Shown here: positions 27,201 through 39,200 of the stretch, one piece after another
How the letters are laid out: the number at the start of each line of letters is the position of its first letter
Position numbering within the stretch: position 1 is the first letter of the stretch
Source: Ptychodera flava
Taxonomy: Eukaryota; Hemichordata; Enteropneusta; Ptychoderidae
Reading direction: 5' to 3'
Assembly: GCF_041260155.1 (NCBI RefSeq)
Contig: NC_091935.1
Span: 39,165,803 to 39,229,802, forward strand
Length of the DNA stretch: 64,000 nucleotides
Notes under the pieces: model-generated
Seen by the model: only the letters and a program-made list of their open reading frames with translations
What the model was told of the DNA's origin: nothing
Database searches by the model: none
Program-made: the position numbers and the translations under genes

Positions 27201-30200
27201 GTTGAGTTACCTGGGTGACAACCATTTCTTCATCTTCTTCATCGCTGTGGAACTCTCGACTCGGTATATCCTGGGTTTTCTCAGCATAACAGACAGCTTT
27301 GCCGTACAGTCTTTCACACAGCAATTGAAAACACTGCATTGGATACCAGCTATCAACACCAGCAATGCGTGGTAGATATTTACCAGCGACAGATTTGGGA
27401 TACACAGTGCCAATTATTCTGATATCTTCGATCTGAAATGATGAATTTTAAAAACAATCGGCAAATAATGAACTTGGCGAGTGACATACAATCTAGTGAT
27501 GCAGTTAAGATACCATCAATCAAAAATCTTGTTGTTTGAGAAACTATTTGCATAATTTGTGCACTATGATTGATATCTGAAAAGAGTGAGTTTTGACAGT
27601 AGATGCTAAAGGGGCCGAGTTAACAACAAACAGTCCAGCCACACACTTTGATCTGCAAAACGTTACACATATATGATCATTATTAGCTGCTTACAATGCC
27701 ATTAAGCTTTGAGTGTGGTAATGATATCAAGTTGATTCAAAACACCATCTGTGATAGCTATGTGTGTAGTTCTTGTACCAACAAACTTGAAAATCACTAT
27801 CAACGGCAATGACAATTTAATGGACAACATATGACCGAAATCTTTGCCAGACACTGCCTTTTGTGAAAACAAAATTAACCTGCTTGAACTTGATGTCTTC
27901 AATATTTTAAACATCCAAGGTCTTTCAATTTGACTTCATTTAACATTCAGTTGTTGCCCTGAGCATTTCATTATTAACGAAATCTTTTGCAGGAAAGGTC
28001 AAATTTTTCTTAATCATCTGTTTCTTTTGATTCTGTGAGATAAAACTAACTCAGTGTTGGTGAAGGCATTTATTTCAACTCATTACAATGAAGAGCAGAG
28101 TAAAGACTCACCATTGTTGTGTTGTGTAAGTCACTATGATCAGCATGATTGACAGATGGTACGGCAGCTTGTGAAAACCATTCCATGATTTCATCTACCT
28201 GTTAGGTGTCAATGCATGTAGACAGAAAATACTCATCAATGTCCGATCTAATGGCAATATCACAAATGTTGTGGTAATAAAGCAAATTAATTAAAACTGT
28301 AAAAACCAACACTTGCAGAGTACCGGTATGTGTAGACTACTCCATGACACAAGATAAATTCTGTAGATATTGAGTAAAACAGCACCTGTTTAACAAGTTA
28401 TGTTACATTATTGTTTAAAATAGACAGCATACAGCAGTTTTACATTATGATAAACGTTTACAGTATGTTTACACAATAATTCAATAGATGTATTTATCAT
28501 TAAACTTGACACCATTTTGACAAATACTTCAGTCAATTACATTATTTCCTTAAAGCAAAAGAATAATTGGTAAACAATGAGGACAACTGTTCATAATATT
28601 GTATTTTACAACAACTTCATGTAAACAGGCAATCTTGTGAAGACATGGAGGCTACATTGTGAAAAATTTTCCTAATAATCTGGAAATAATCTCTTGTTGA
28701 AGACATTTTACCCCAGATATATTTACCACTAGATTACTTAGATTACAATTTAGTCCTTCTAATTTTTTCTGATTTATATATTATTGTTTCACTGTAGCTG
28801 ACCAAATCAAAATGCTAAAATATATAGCTGTAATGAAAGGAAAAAGAAGTTAAAATCATTGTGACAGATTCCCTTAAAAGCCTGAGGACCAGTTGACTCC
28901 TCATCGACATTATGTTTGATTCTCATCATAATATGCACCATGGTATCAATCTATCTAGACATCCATGTTTGATGTCCTGTGACTGGAAACAGATGGATTA
29001 AAAACTTACCACCAATGAACCATGGTAATCCAACCTAGAGTAATGACTTCGTAATCTTGGTGAGACACACTTTTCACTTTCAAGCCAGCCTAGTTTACGA
29101 TACGCTATCAATGTTGGAAATCCAACGATACTTTGCTCTTCACAGATGATTGGACTGTTTGTACAGTTGACAAGATAAACGGAACCTCCATCTAAAAAAA
29201 AGTAGATGGATCAAGTTGATCATCTGGATATTCTATGATAGTGAATGTCATCATGTCACTGAAATTATGGGAATCTCTACAAATTCTTGGTTATAATTAT
29301 ACTCCACAATTTAAAAATCAGATTTTGATATTAACTCACACTTTGTTCAAGTTACTCATGAAAATTTTACACAGCTCTCTTTCACTATCAAAAAGAAACG
29401 TCAGATAACGTATTTTCTTGAAACACATCAACATTCTATTTGTTTAAGAGTTCAAATGGTGAGGGAAAGGGCTAGAGAAAGAAATACCCCTTTTGACCAC
29501 ATGGTGGCGCCATTTCAAAAAGTTGCAGTCATGTAAAATGGGGCTAAAGTACATGTCAATTGAAAGTTCCTGTCTCTCATGTGTAACAAGTGAAAAAACA
29601 CGTGAATTATAAAAGGAATTTACAGATATGCATACACTGCAGATGTGCATATACCCTTCAGGACCAAGTCTTCCACTTCAAATGCACATAAACCTTGGTT
29701 TCAGCCAATCAGATGGCTGGATTGCAAAAAGAGATAAGCCCCATAGACAAACACTGAAAACTCACCTAGATAGGAGACAGACAGTGCAATATTTTGGAAA
29801 GTCTCTATGCGTCTCTCACAAGTACCACATCCAGACTGTATAAATATGACAAGTACTGCTCTCGTAACTGATGTCTTCATAGACTGTGGTGTACCCATAG
29901 GGTTCTTACTGGAACTTTCCATGACTTGCCGCCATGTGAGATCTGTTAAAACTTTTAAACTTTCTTGAGGTTTTCCTGGCAACATCTCTCTGGGAGTCAA
30001 TACCTGCGATGGAATCAGATAATCACACTATGAGGAGAACCACTTCTACAGGCTGACCAAACTTTGTTATCTCATAAAAATATCAGAAGAATGAAAGGCA
30101 ATGAACTTCAAAAATATACAAATTAAGTCTTAATACAATGATGCAGACTCATCTGTGCAGACATACTATATTCTTGTAGCTAAATACTTTGTACTGCACG

Positions 30201-33200
30201 GGAGAATTATTTCTCTATCCAGAGCTTTCGACAACTATCCAGCCGTCTTTATCAATGGTGTTGATTAGCACCACTGCGCATGCGTGATCTTAAAATATTA
30301 TCCCAGATTCGGGGAAGTTGATACCGTCCGCCATCCCGATTCAGCGTTGGTTTATGTGTTCTTATGTATATCGCTTCCTTAATACCTCTCTTGAACCAAT
30401 CTGGCTCCCGATCCAAGATTTTCACATTTTCTACCATGAAATTATGACCCTGGGAATCATTGTGAATATGTTTAGAAACCTCTGAAGTGACGCAACTTGG
30501 ACGCCGATGTTCTTTCACTCGGGCTTGCAAGGATCGTTCTGTTTCTCCGATATAGTCCATTTTGCATTCATTATCTCCACAACCCTCACATCGGATGTGA
30601 TAAATAGGACCACATACGTCTTTCGATGGTGTGGGATCCTTCGGGCATACCAGTAGTTGTCTGATGGTGTTAAAGGGCTTAGCGTGTAACTGCACACCAT
30701 ATGTTCTGAAAGTGTGCTGCAATATTTCTGTGAAGTTTTTGATATATGGAGCGGTTACATGCATTTGCTTTTGATTTCCATTCCTCTGTACTGAGTTAGT
30801 GTGGGCCTTCTTTCTGGTATGGGTTGCCTACTTAATTGCCCAGGATGGATAACCACAGCGATGAAAGGCATTATTGATGTGGGTTTTCTCCTCCAACCTA
30901 TCATTGGGATCGCTACAGATGAGATCTGCTCGGTGATGGAGGGTTCTGACTACCCCCATTTTATGAACCAGGGGGGTGATTTGAGGTGAAATGTAAGTAT
31001 TGGTCAGTGTGTGTTGATTTCCTAAATACCTTGGTTTTTATCTGGCCATCTGGGCGCCTGATTGTCTCAACATCCAAGAACGCCAATGCGTTATCATGCT
31101 CCTCCTCCGTTGTGAACTTTATGTGTTGGTCCAAGTTGTTGATATGATGCGTAAATTCATCAGCAAATTTCCGCTCTAACTTTGTGTGAGTGTCATCAAC
31201 ATATCGGTACCACCACGACGGTGGATTGGGAGCTGTTGTCAGAGCGATAGATTCAAAGTGTTCCATGTATAGATTGCATACTATCGGAGACACTGGAGAT
31301 CCCATAGCTGCCCGGGGGGGGGTACTTCCATTACTTGCCAATATGTATACGTGCCGCCCAATGGGGTGGGTATTTCAGCAACTTGGTCTAAAATGGGGGT
31401 ATCAATTCACAGTAAACCAGGGTCTAAAATGGGGTCGATTTTTGAGTGCCACACAAAAACAAATTCCAACTGTCAGTTCCCGTCTTCCTAGCACAGGGTT
31501 TTGAGCTGCACTCAATAAGCATCGATATCTTTTTGTGTGGCAGGGGAACCATTAAAGAGACCCCCTGGCTTTAGCCAAAATAAATGTAGACTTTGTTTTA
31601 AAACACTGTCACTAATTGGTCAGATTCCATATATGGAAGAATTTTGCCCAATAGAAAATATCGAAACAAAGTGGCTCTACTACTACTCTCATAACAGGTC
31701 GACCATGGGAAAACTAGCAGTGCCTTATTGAAGTACAGCGAGGCTGCTTGTAGTTTGGAATTTAAAAACCACCAGTTAGACTGTAACTGCAGATAAGTGA
31801 TAATTTCAGAAGCTGGACAAAACTTTGGTGAGGGTGAAAGACAGTTTCTTTCACTCAATTTTTTTAGTATTTCCAAAAATGTGTTTGGGAAATCATGGCT
31901 TGGCCAGCAACAACAAAACCGTAAATGCAGTGTAGTGGTAAGCTCTGCCGGTAGCTCGGTCACGCAAATGCTTGCTTTTTACCCGATTACATTTTTGCAA
32001 ATTTTGACACTATGACTTTTGACCTAGGTCAAAGGTCATACGGTCTAAAATGGGGGTCCTAAAATAACGAGATTTTAGGTCTAAAATGGGCCCCGGGTTT
32101 TTTACGTGCGGCCGCACACCCCTACCACTTCTCAGACCAGGTACCCCCCCGGGTAGCTGCCCCATGAATTTGCTGATAGAAAGATCCCTTAAACGTAAAA
32201 TATGTACATTTCACACACAGTCCCAGTAATATGATAATTTCGGCCGGAGTCATGGATGTACGTTGATGCAAAGTTGTATCACTTTCCAGGCGTTGACTTA
32301 TAATCTGCAAGGCCCCGTCCACCGGTACACTAGTAAATAGCGCACTAACATCGTACGATCGCATTTCTTCATCCGGTCCAAGATGACATGTTTTGATAAT
32401 ATCACAAAACGGTATCAACTTCCCCGAATCTGGGATAATATTTTAAGATCACGCATGCGCAGTGGTGCTAATCAACACCATTGATAAAGACGGCTGGATA
32501 GTTGTCGAAAGCTCTGGATAGAGAAATAATTCTCCCGTGCAGTACAAAGTATTTAGCTACAAGAAAATTAAGTCTTATTTTCAATTGACACATTGTTCTA
32601 CTGTAGCAGTTACTTTTAGTGACATATGTACACTGGTATACTGACATTGGAAAGTACCCAGCTTTTAAGGCACCTAGAAGCATGCTACACTATGCATATG
32701 AATGTGAGCACAGTGTACATACAAAGATTGAACCAATGTGTCTAATGTGCATGTTGGAAATGAATAGAATTAATTGGCCGCATATTTTTTTTATAAATAA
32801 ACAAAAGTTTCCTGGAATTGGTTGTCTTGAAAGATACTATACGATTTGTGGAAAAAAATCTTTCAAAGCAGAACGATCACTACTGGTATGTGGCAAACTT
32901 GCCATCCTATGATGTCAAGTCTAGGCTAAGTCCAGGCTAAGTCTAGGCTAAGTCTTGGAACAGTCCTCCATGTATCACGCACAGTACTGTAGATTTCTCA
33001 TAATTCACTATGATTTGTATCCTTGGAGATTCCTCATTGAAGTCTACCATATCTCCCATGTGTAGACAAAAATAGACTAGTTGTAAATATTCTGAAACCA
33101 TACGTTTAAGAAAACCATTCTTCTCAATTCTCATTTTAAATGGTTTGAATAATTATGCAAGATTGATAGAGGAGAAGCAGTTTTTAAAAAAAAATTTCCA

Positions 33201-36200
33201 CTGATTGTGGTCTTGGCTATACAGAATAATGTAATGGAAAGTAGGGAGAGTAGTTGCACCTGTTTATATAAATGAAACAAGAGGAATTTTTCTCCAATGC
33301 AAATGACCAAAGAAATTTACATGCTACTATTTTTCTCAAAGAATGACCCCTTCAGTTTGTCATAACTTGCTGCCTAAAGGTATGGTATTTGTAGTACCTA
33401 CAGAATGTGACTTTTATGGTTGTTTACTGGTTATTTGGAAACTTTTTACTGAAATACATATATCTAGACGTCCTTTTACTAGAAATTATTTAACAATTAT
33501 TGTGATGCTGCACATTATTGCCTATACGGTATGCAGAACTGAAAAAGTTATAAAGTAACCTTCAATGATACAAATTAAAGAGAATTGTGGGTAATTTATT
33601 GTACTGTGTCACAGTGATTTCGGTATGCTACTCAATGTCTTGTTGAGTGATGCACAGTTCAACATTACTCTCAATTATTTTACTCAAATGGATTGTGAAA
33701 AATTACTTGAAATCAGTGGTGACTCTCTTTATTGTTGCATTTAAATGACTGAAAAGTCTTAACAAGCCTATAATACAAAGAGTTTGAAGTTCAACATCAA
33801 TGCCAATGCTATTACGCCCTTACAAAGTTGAACAAAATTCATCAAATTATTTTACAAGTACAGCTGAAGTCAAATATACATTAAATTGATTCTAAACAAC
33901 AGAAATAAGACAAAGTGTGCATGGACCACAAAGACTGGGTGTATTGAAATTCAACTCAGAATCCAGGCTGTGAAATGCAATTTTAGAAAGCATTGTATCT
34001 TGATGTGTAATATCTCTGACAATGTGTTTACAGTGTCTGTGGACCACCAATGAAATGATAGACCTTACAGTCTGGGCTCTTGAAACAGGTTGTTCAAGTG
34101 CATGGACACATTACAGCCCTAAAACACAGACTCTGCCACTCATCAAACACTCACCTGGTTATCTCCTTGGTTATCACGACGCTGATCTTTGATGATACTG
34201 ATGTCTTCACACTGATCAGATTCTGCAAAGGTTTTCTTGACATGTGATGGGTAATAAAATCTCTCCTCCTCCCTGGACATGTCCGTAGTGTTGTCATGAC
34301 AACTACACACAGGAGACACACTACTGTAACCATAGGAGATCTGTGGAAGGCAGAACACAGACCATTTCAGGAATATATTAATCACTTCAATGATACACTG
34401 TAAGCAGAATAATGTTGGAAATCACTACAATAAAGCTACTTCTCAATCATGTATCACACACAGCCAACCGAATTTATCTGTTTTAACTTCCATGAGTAAA
34501 CTTATGTATAGACTAGCATAATCCTTGACAATTATTGGCAGTACCAGTACATGCTGTTTTCAGATTTTTTAAAATCAAATCTTGTTTCCTGAAAAATTCT
34601 CTCTCAAAGATTTCCTGATTTCAGGAGGTGTCCTTAGTAAAATCTATAGATTCATTGAAGACAGCAAAGTTTTTTGCCTGCAACACAAACTTAATTTTTC
34701 TACTTAACACTCTTCAATGAATAAAATCTTGACTGAAAAAGAATCAAGGTGACATGATTGATATAAATATACCGATACAAAACAACTGGGAGAAAAAATA
34801 TACATTTACACATTACAACAGAAACGTGAATGAATGATATCTGTGAAATCCATGTTTATGTTTCATCCAAAACGTCAAGTACTAATGATCCAAAAGTAAA
34901 GAGAATCCGTAAACCTAGTGAAAGTCTTGTGAGAAAAAATCTACAGATCCAGCAGCTTGTCCATCCATAACAAATTAATAAATGGTGTGTCTCCATATGA
35001 GGAGATCTTTAGGGGTGGGCCATCCTTCTACTTGGAGCATTCTATTCATATGTTAATTACAATATAAAGGAATGCATTATCACAACAAAACAATATGCAA
35101 CTTATATATTGTTACGTAAAATAGCCATCCCTTTGGTTTTCCAAGCTTTGGAGAACAATGATGGAAATACATTGTGACATTGTATCAGATAGTTAGTACA
35201 TGTATGATAAAGTTAACATGCACAGAGGTACGCAAGTCCAATTTGTTGTTTTCCATAGTTACCAAGATAACAAATACATTTTCTGACATATACCAGAATT
35301 ATATTCCATGTTACTATTAGTATAGATGAACTCTGTACACAATATGAGGTTGCATCAAACTTGAAATAATGTAAATTAAAGTTGACTTACATGTACAGGA
35401 TCTGTGCTACTTGACCAGGAAGTATAGTGAAGTTGTTTACCATCCTTGTTTACAAACGGAATATTATTTGATTGAAGAAATTCGTACACATTTGACGGTG
35501 TTGGCAATGTCTCACTAAACACCTTTTGAAGTAGTTTCCCATCTGAAATAAAAAAATTATTGTTCAATTCTTCACACTATTTTTATCAAATCATAATCCT
35601 ACAATTACTATAATTTCTTAATCATACAAGGCTATTGTTTTTGTTTATTTTAAAGGGGCAATGCAAGAATACTGGGAAGACTATGGTGTTAGTATTCATT
35701 CAGTAATTGAAGTTGCATGAAGTTGGATATCATATTCCTGTGAACCGTACATAATATTCTATGACAATAGGTAATCGGTAAGTTAGATGTCAGGTTCAAG
35801 TTACCTTGGATGGAAACCCTTCTCTTTATTTAAGTTTACAAGAACATCTCTTTGTTTTGTCATTCAAATCATTCAAAAAACTATGGTAGAAGCATCCTTT
35901 GATTTTCAAGTATAGATTAAGAGAAAAGTCAATGAATGTACATTTCAATCTTAACAAAAATTTACGTGTAAAAATGAAATAAATCTCACCTTTCTGTTCA
36001 TCACCTGTGCTCCACCAAAATACAACAATAAATGGTACATTCTTGGCAGATATGACTTTTACATAACGAGGAATAACTGTAAAAGAAATAAACAAATCTC
36101 AGACACAATAATGACACACTAATTGGAAGCTATTAGATTGTTGCGATTTAATCACTATATTCAAATTGGTAATATTATAATGCCGGCTCACGGTCCCTCC

Positions 36201-39200
36201 ACAAAAGTGGGACCGTGGCCGGCTTCATGACCTCAGGTTGCTGTTCAGAAAACGCACCATAAGCAATCAGCATCAATGGCATTGTCAGGAACTTTATCAA
36301 CAAGAAATGTATGACATTTATCAATGTTCTATTTATTTGAGTACAATACTCTCAATCATTGTTATCGAATTTATGTGTATATAAGCGTATAATTAGCATT
36401 GAAACAATAGATCTGACTCTGAAACTATATCCAAACAACTGTACTTGTAAATGCTAAACATCACTGCACATAGATGTACATGTATCCTTAGTAGGCATAC
36501 ATGTTATTGTCATATCGCATAATGTAATGTAGCAAGGTAAAGGAGTGGCTGGTAGATATCAAAATTTACAATGGAATGGTGCATGTTAGCAATATGTATA
36601 TGTAGCATACATGTAACACATTGTACATTTTTTCTAGATGTGCAATGCTAAGACAAAAGTCCTAATACAGTGATCCCTCAGTGATATTTGCTGATGCTGC
36701 AATTCTGCAGAGGTAAAGTGAGTATGTGGTACAGTCCCAATGCATAGACAAGGCGTGTTCAGAAAACCAGTTTGCTTGCTTTTTTGAACTCAGAGGGCAC
36801 ACTCATCAGCCATGCAGGTTGGCAAAGTCATTTATTAAAATGCATAATGACTTTATAGCTCCTGCACTGGTACATCCAACTGGCTGTGAAGCAAAAACTT
36901 AACATTACACAGTTACGAAACATGAAGTCATTATAGCTTTTGTAGGTGAAGCTTTTCAGAGTGAACTACCAGCTGTCATCTTTCATAAAAAAATACTGTT
37001 TAAAGGGGAAGTTCACCAAGGATGATTTTTACATATGTGCTAGCTTTGTGGTCACTTACCCCGGAAAAGCTATTTTCGCCATTTATAACTTGCACGATTT
37101 TTACAAAAACCGATAGAAATAGTACAGGAAGTTGCCCATGTAATTTGAATCATGGGAAAAAGCGCCAAGCTTGGAGCTTGCATAATGTGATATGGAAGGC
37201 ACCATTTTCCCATGGGTATGGCATTGTCCACTCACCCAGGCTCAAACCAGGCTGTGCGTATTAACATAACTTTTGTTTATACTGAGTATCCTTGCATAAA
37301 CGGTGAATCACTTATAATAAACTGTCCACTGTCAGATTTTGTGTTGCTGTTTACTACTGTACTACTGTGAGTGGACAATGTGGGGGCCATACCCATCCGA
37401 AGATGGTCCCTTCCATATCACATGATGCAAGCTCCAAGCTTGGGGCTTTTTTCCCATGATTCAAATTACATGGGCAACTTCCTGTACTATTTTTATCATT
37501 TTCATAGAAAATCGGGCGAGTTATAAATGTGAAAATAGCTTTTCTGGGGTAAATGACCACAGAGCTACCACATATGTAAAAATCATCCTTGGTGAACTTC
37601 CCTTTAAAGACCACGAAGTATCCTTTGTGTGATCACAGCACTTGATATGCATGATTTGTAATGCATATTCTCATGCATTTCTACATGACACTACAGACTG
37701 CTGTACAGTATTACTTATATTTCACTCACTTTTACTTTCTTCTTTGATATCTACAATACCAAATCTTATATGTGCTCCAGTACTGCTGAATGTTGATGCT
37801 GTTCTGTCAAACACTGACATGTAACCATTGACGTTTTTACCCCAGGCAGCAAAGAAACACAGAATAATTGGAGAACGCTGTGTTTTGCCTTCCATCACTT
37901 CCTTCTGAAAATTCACCTGAAAAAACAAACATATACTCACAGACAGTTGCTATTTATATTGTAACGTCAACATTCTTTATGTAACATTAAATGTACACAG
38001 GAAGACAGATACAGATTTTGCTCAACAATGACCTGATGGACTGAGTATCCAATCTGTGTTAAGGTAGAACATGGCTCTAGGACAGATATTTGGACTCTAA
38101 AATTTTTCCACTTCTATTCTGTTCTACCACTTGTGTGGGCTCATTTTAAAGCTCTTGGTGTAAGAAAACTTTTTACTGTCTTAGTTTTTCAAAAATAAAG
38201 AATTTTATTTTTCTCCATAGAGTTAACACACAGATGGCAGCCATTTTGAATTTCAAATATCAGGAAATCTCAGGTAATTTGTTTCTCTAATACCAAATTT
38301 TGTATGGTGGCCCCTGATTTTTATTTTTTATTTTATGAGAGAATGATCGAAAGTTTCATTGAGGAAAGTTTGAGCAAAGGTTTAAGTCTTTCACTTTCGA
38401 GGCGCAGACTACCTTAATTAATCTAATGGGACTTTCCAATTGAAACAGAGCAGGATAAGCTTTCATCAGCACTCTTGAGAAATTTTAAAATGTTCAATAT
38501 GATGTAACTTACCAAAGACACTTTTTGCAGTGATGTTTTCATGGTTGTGATGTGCAATTCAATGATTTCTTTCCTGACTTCTGATTTCTGAAGTCTCTTG
38601 TACACCCTTATAGAGCCTTTCTTCCAGTCTGTTGATAAAAACAATATTCAACTTTTAATTTCTCGAAGCTTTGAGCCAGATGTGTGCATCACACAAGACA
38701 ATAAAGTCTAGAACCATCACCCCTAGTGATGTGAATGTGGTTGGAGGAAGCTCTGTTTTTGGTAACCTTCAAGGAAGTATGAAGAGCGCCCTCACACTAC
38801 AACTTTCCTGTACTTACTTGATTAAAAAGCTTACAGATATTGTCATCAATAAACATAGATTTAAATACATACCTGTGCCATCAAGCATCAATACAGTTGG
38901 GTATTTCTCAATCTTAAATCTTGACACCAGTGGTTTTTCATGCGCAGAATTTGTAGGAACAATTAAAAACTGTACATCTTCATTCTTGCCATTAGATTTC
39001 AGCTGGGAAAAGAATAAGGCCAGAATGCATATTTAGAAAGACAGCATATTCCTTAATTACAAGTAACACACATCAATTGGTGAACTGTTTCATTAATAAT
39101 AAAGTCATATGAAATCTTAATTTCTCTGTTACCATGAAAAAAGAGGCAAAGTGTAAATTTTCTTTTGTATGATAAAATAAAATTCTTAAGAAAAAAACAT

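Larger units (their letters stand above)
30252..32409 (-). pseudogene. Degenerate Penelope-like polyprotein (reverse transcriptase + GIY-YIG)
   Basis: Transcript order: RT palm motif with SYDVSALFTSVPVD near 32,340; QQIHG near 32,165; then the transposon insert; AAMGSPVSP at about 31,290-31,315; the catalytic YVDDT motif near 31,190-31,205; then the thumb. The GIY-YIG domain follows at 30,252-30,764: IYHIRCEGCG, MDYIGETERSLQARVKEHRR, KEAIYIRTHKPTLN, with its Arg, Glu and Asn residues present. Inactivating lesions are loss of the N-terminus, the 841-bp insertion inside the RT, a +1 frameshift in a six-base G run (plus strand 30,971-30,976), and an in-frame TAG at 30,828-30,830. This copy cannot make a working enzyme. 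Confidence 0.85.
30121..32577 (-). mobile_element. Penelope-like retroelement, 5'-truncated and nested
   Basis: A 12-bp direct repeat AATTAAGTCTTA (30,121-30,132 and 32,566-32,577) bounds the element. It carries reverse transcriptase followed by a GIY-YIG endonuclease on the minus strand, the Penelope-like (PLE) order. A 156-bp terminal block (30,171-30,326) containing the end of the endonuclease frame recurs inverted and almost identical at 32,410-32,565, joined directly to a truncated reverse transcriptase. Inverted end copies are a known PLE insertion form. The element lies in sense orientation in intron 11 of the TXNDC16-like gene and is interrupted by another transposon at 31,313-32,153. 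Confidence 0.88.
35990..37916 (-). other. TXNDC16: TXNDC16-like exons 8-9: third thioredoxin-like segment
   Basis: Residues about 305-395. IILCFFAAWGKNVNGY aligns with the usual strand-WCxxC-helix region, but with Gly-Lys-Asn-Val after the Trp, so it is redox-dead. NVPFIVVFWW supplies the cis-Pro strand. For the exon 8 donor I chose GTGAGT (exon ends 37,730); an alternative GTAAAA donor 6 nt upstream would keep frame and drop two residues. Confidence 0.65.

Noticed and set aside
31190..32015. Open frames of 64-121 codons inside the nested transposon
   Set aside because: No transposase motifs; they lie within a non-autonomous element and are interrupted and unrelated to each other.
37022..37614. 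Pair of similar 80-86 codon frames
   Set aside because: They are the two arms of the inverted-repeat element read on opposite strands.
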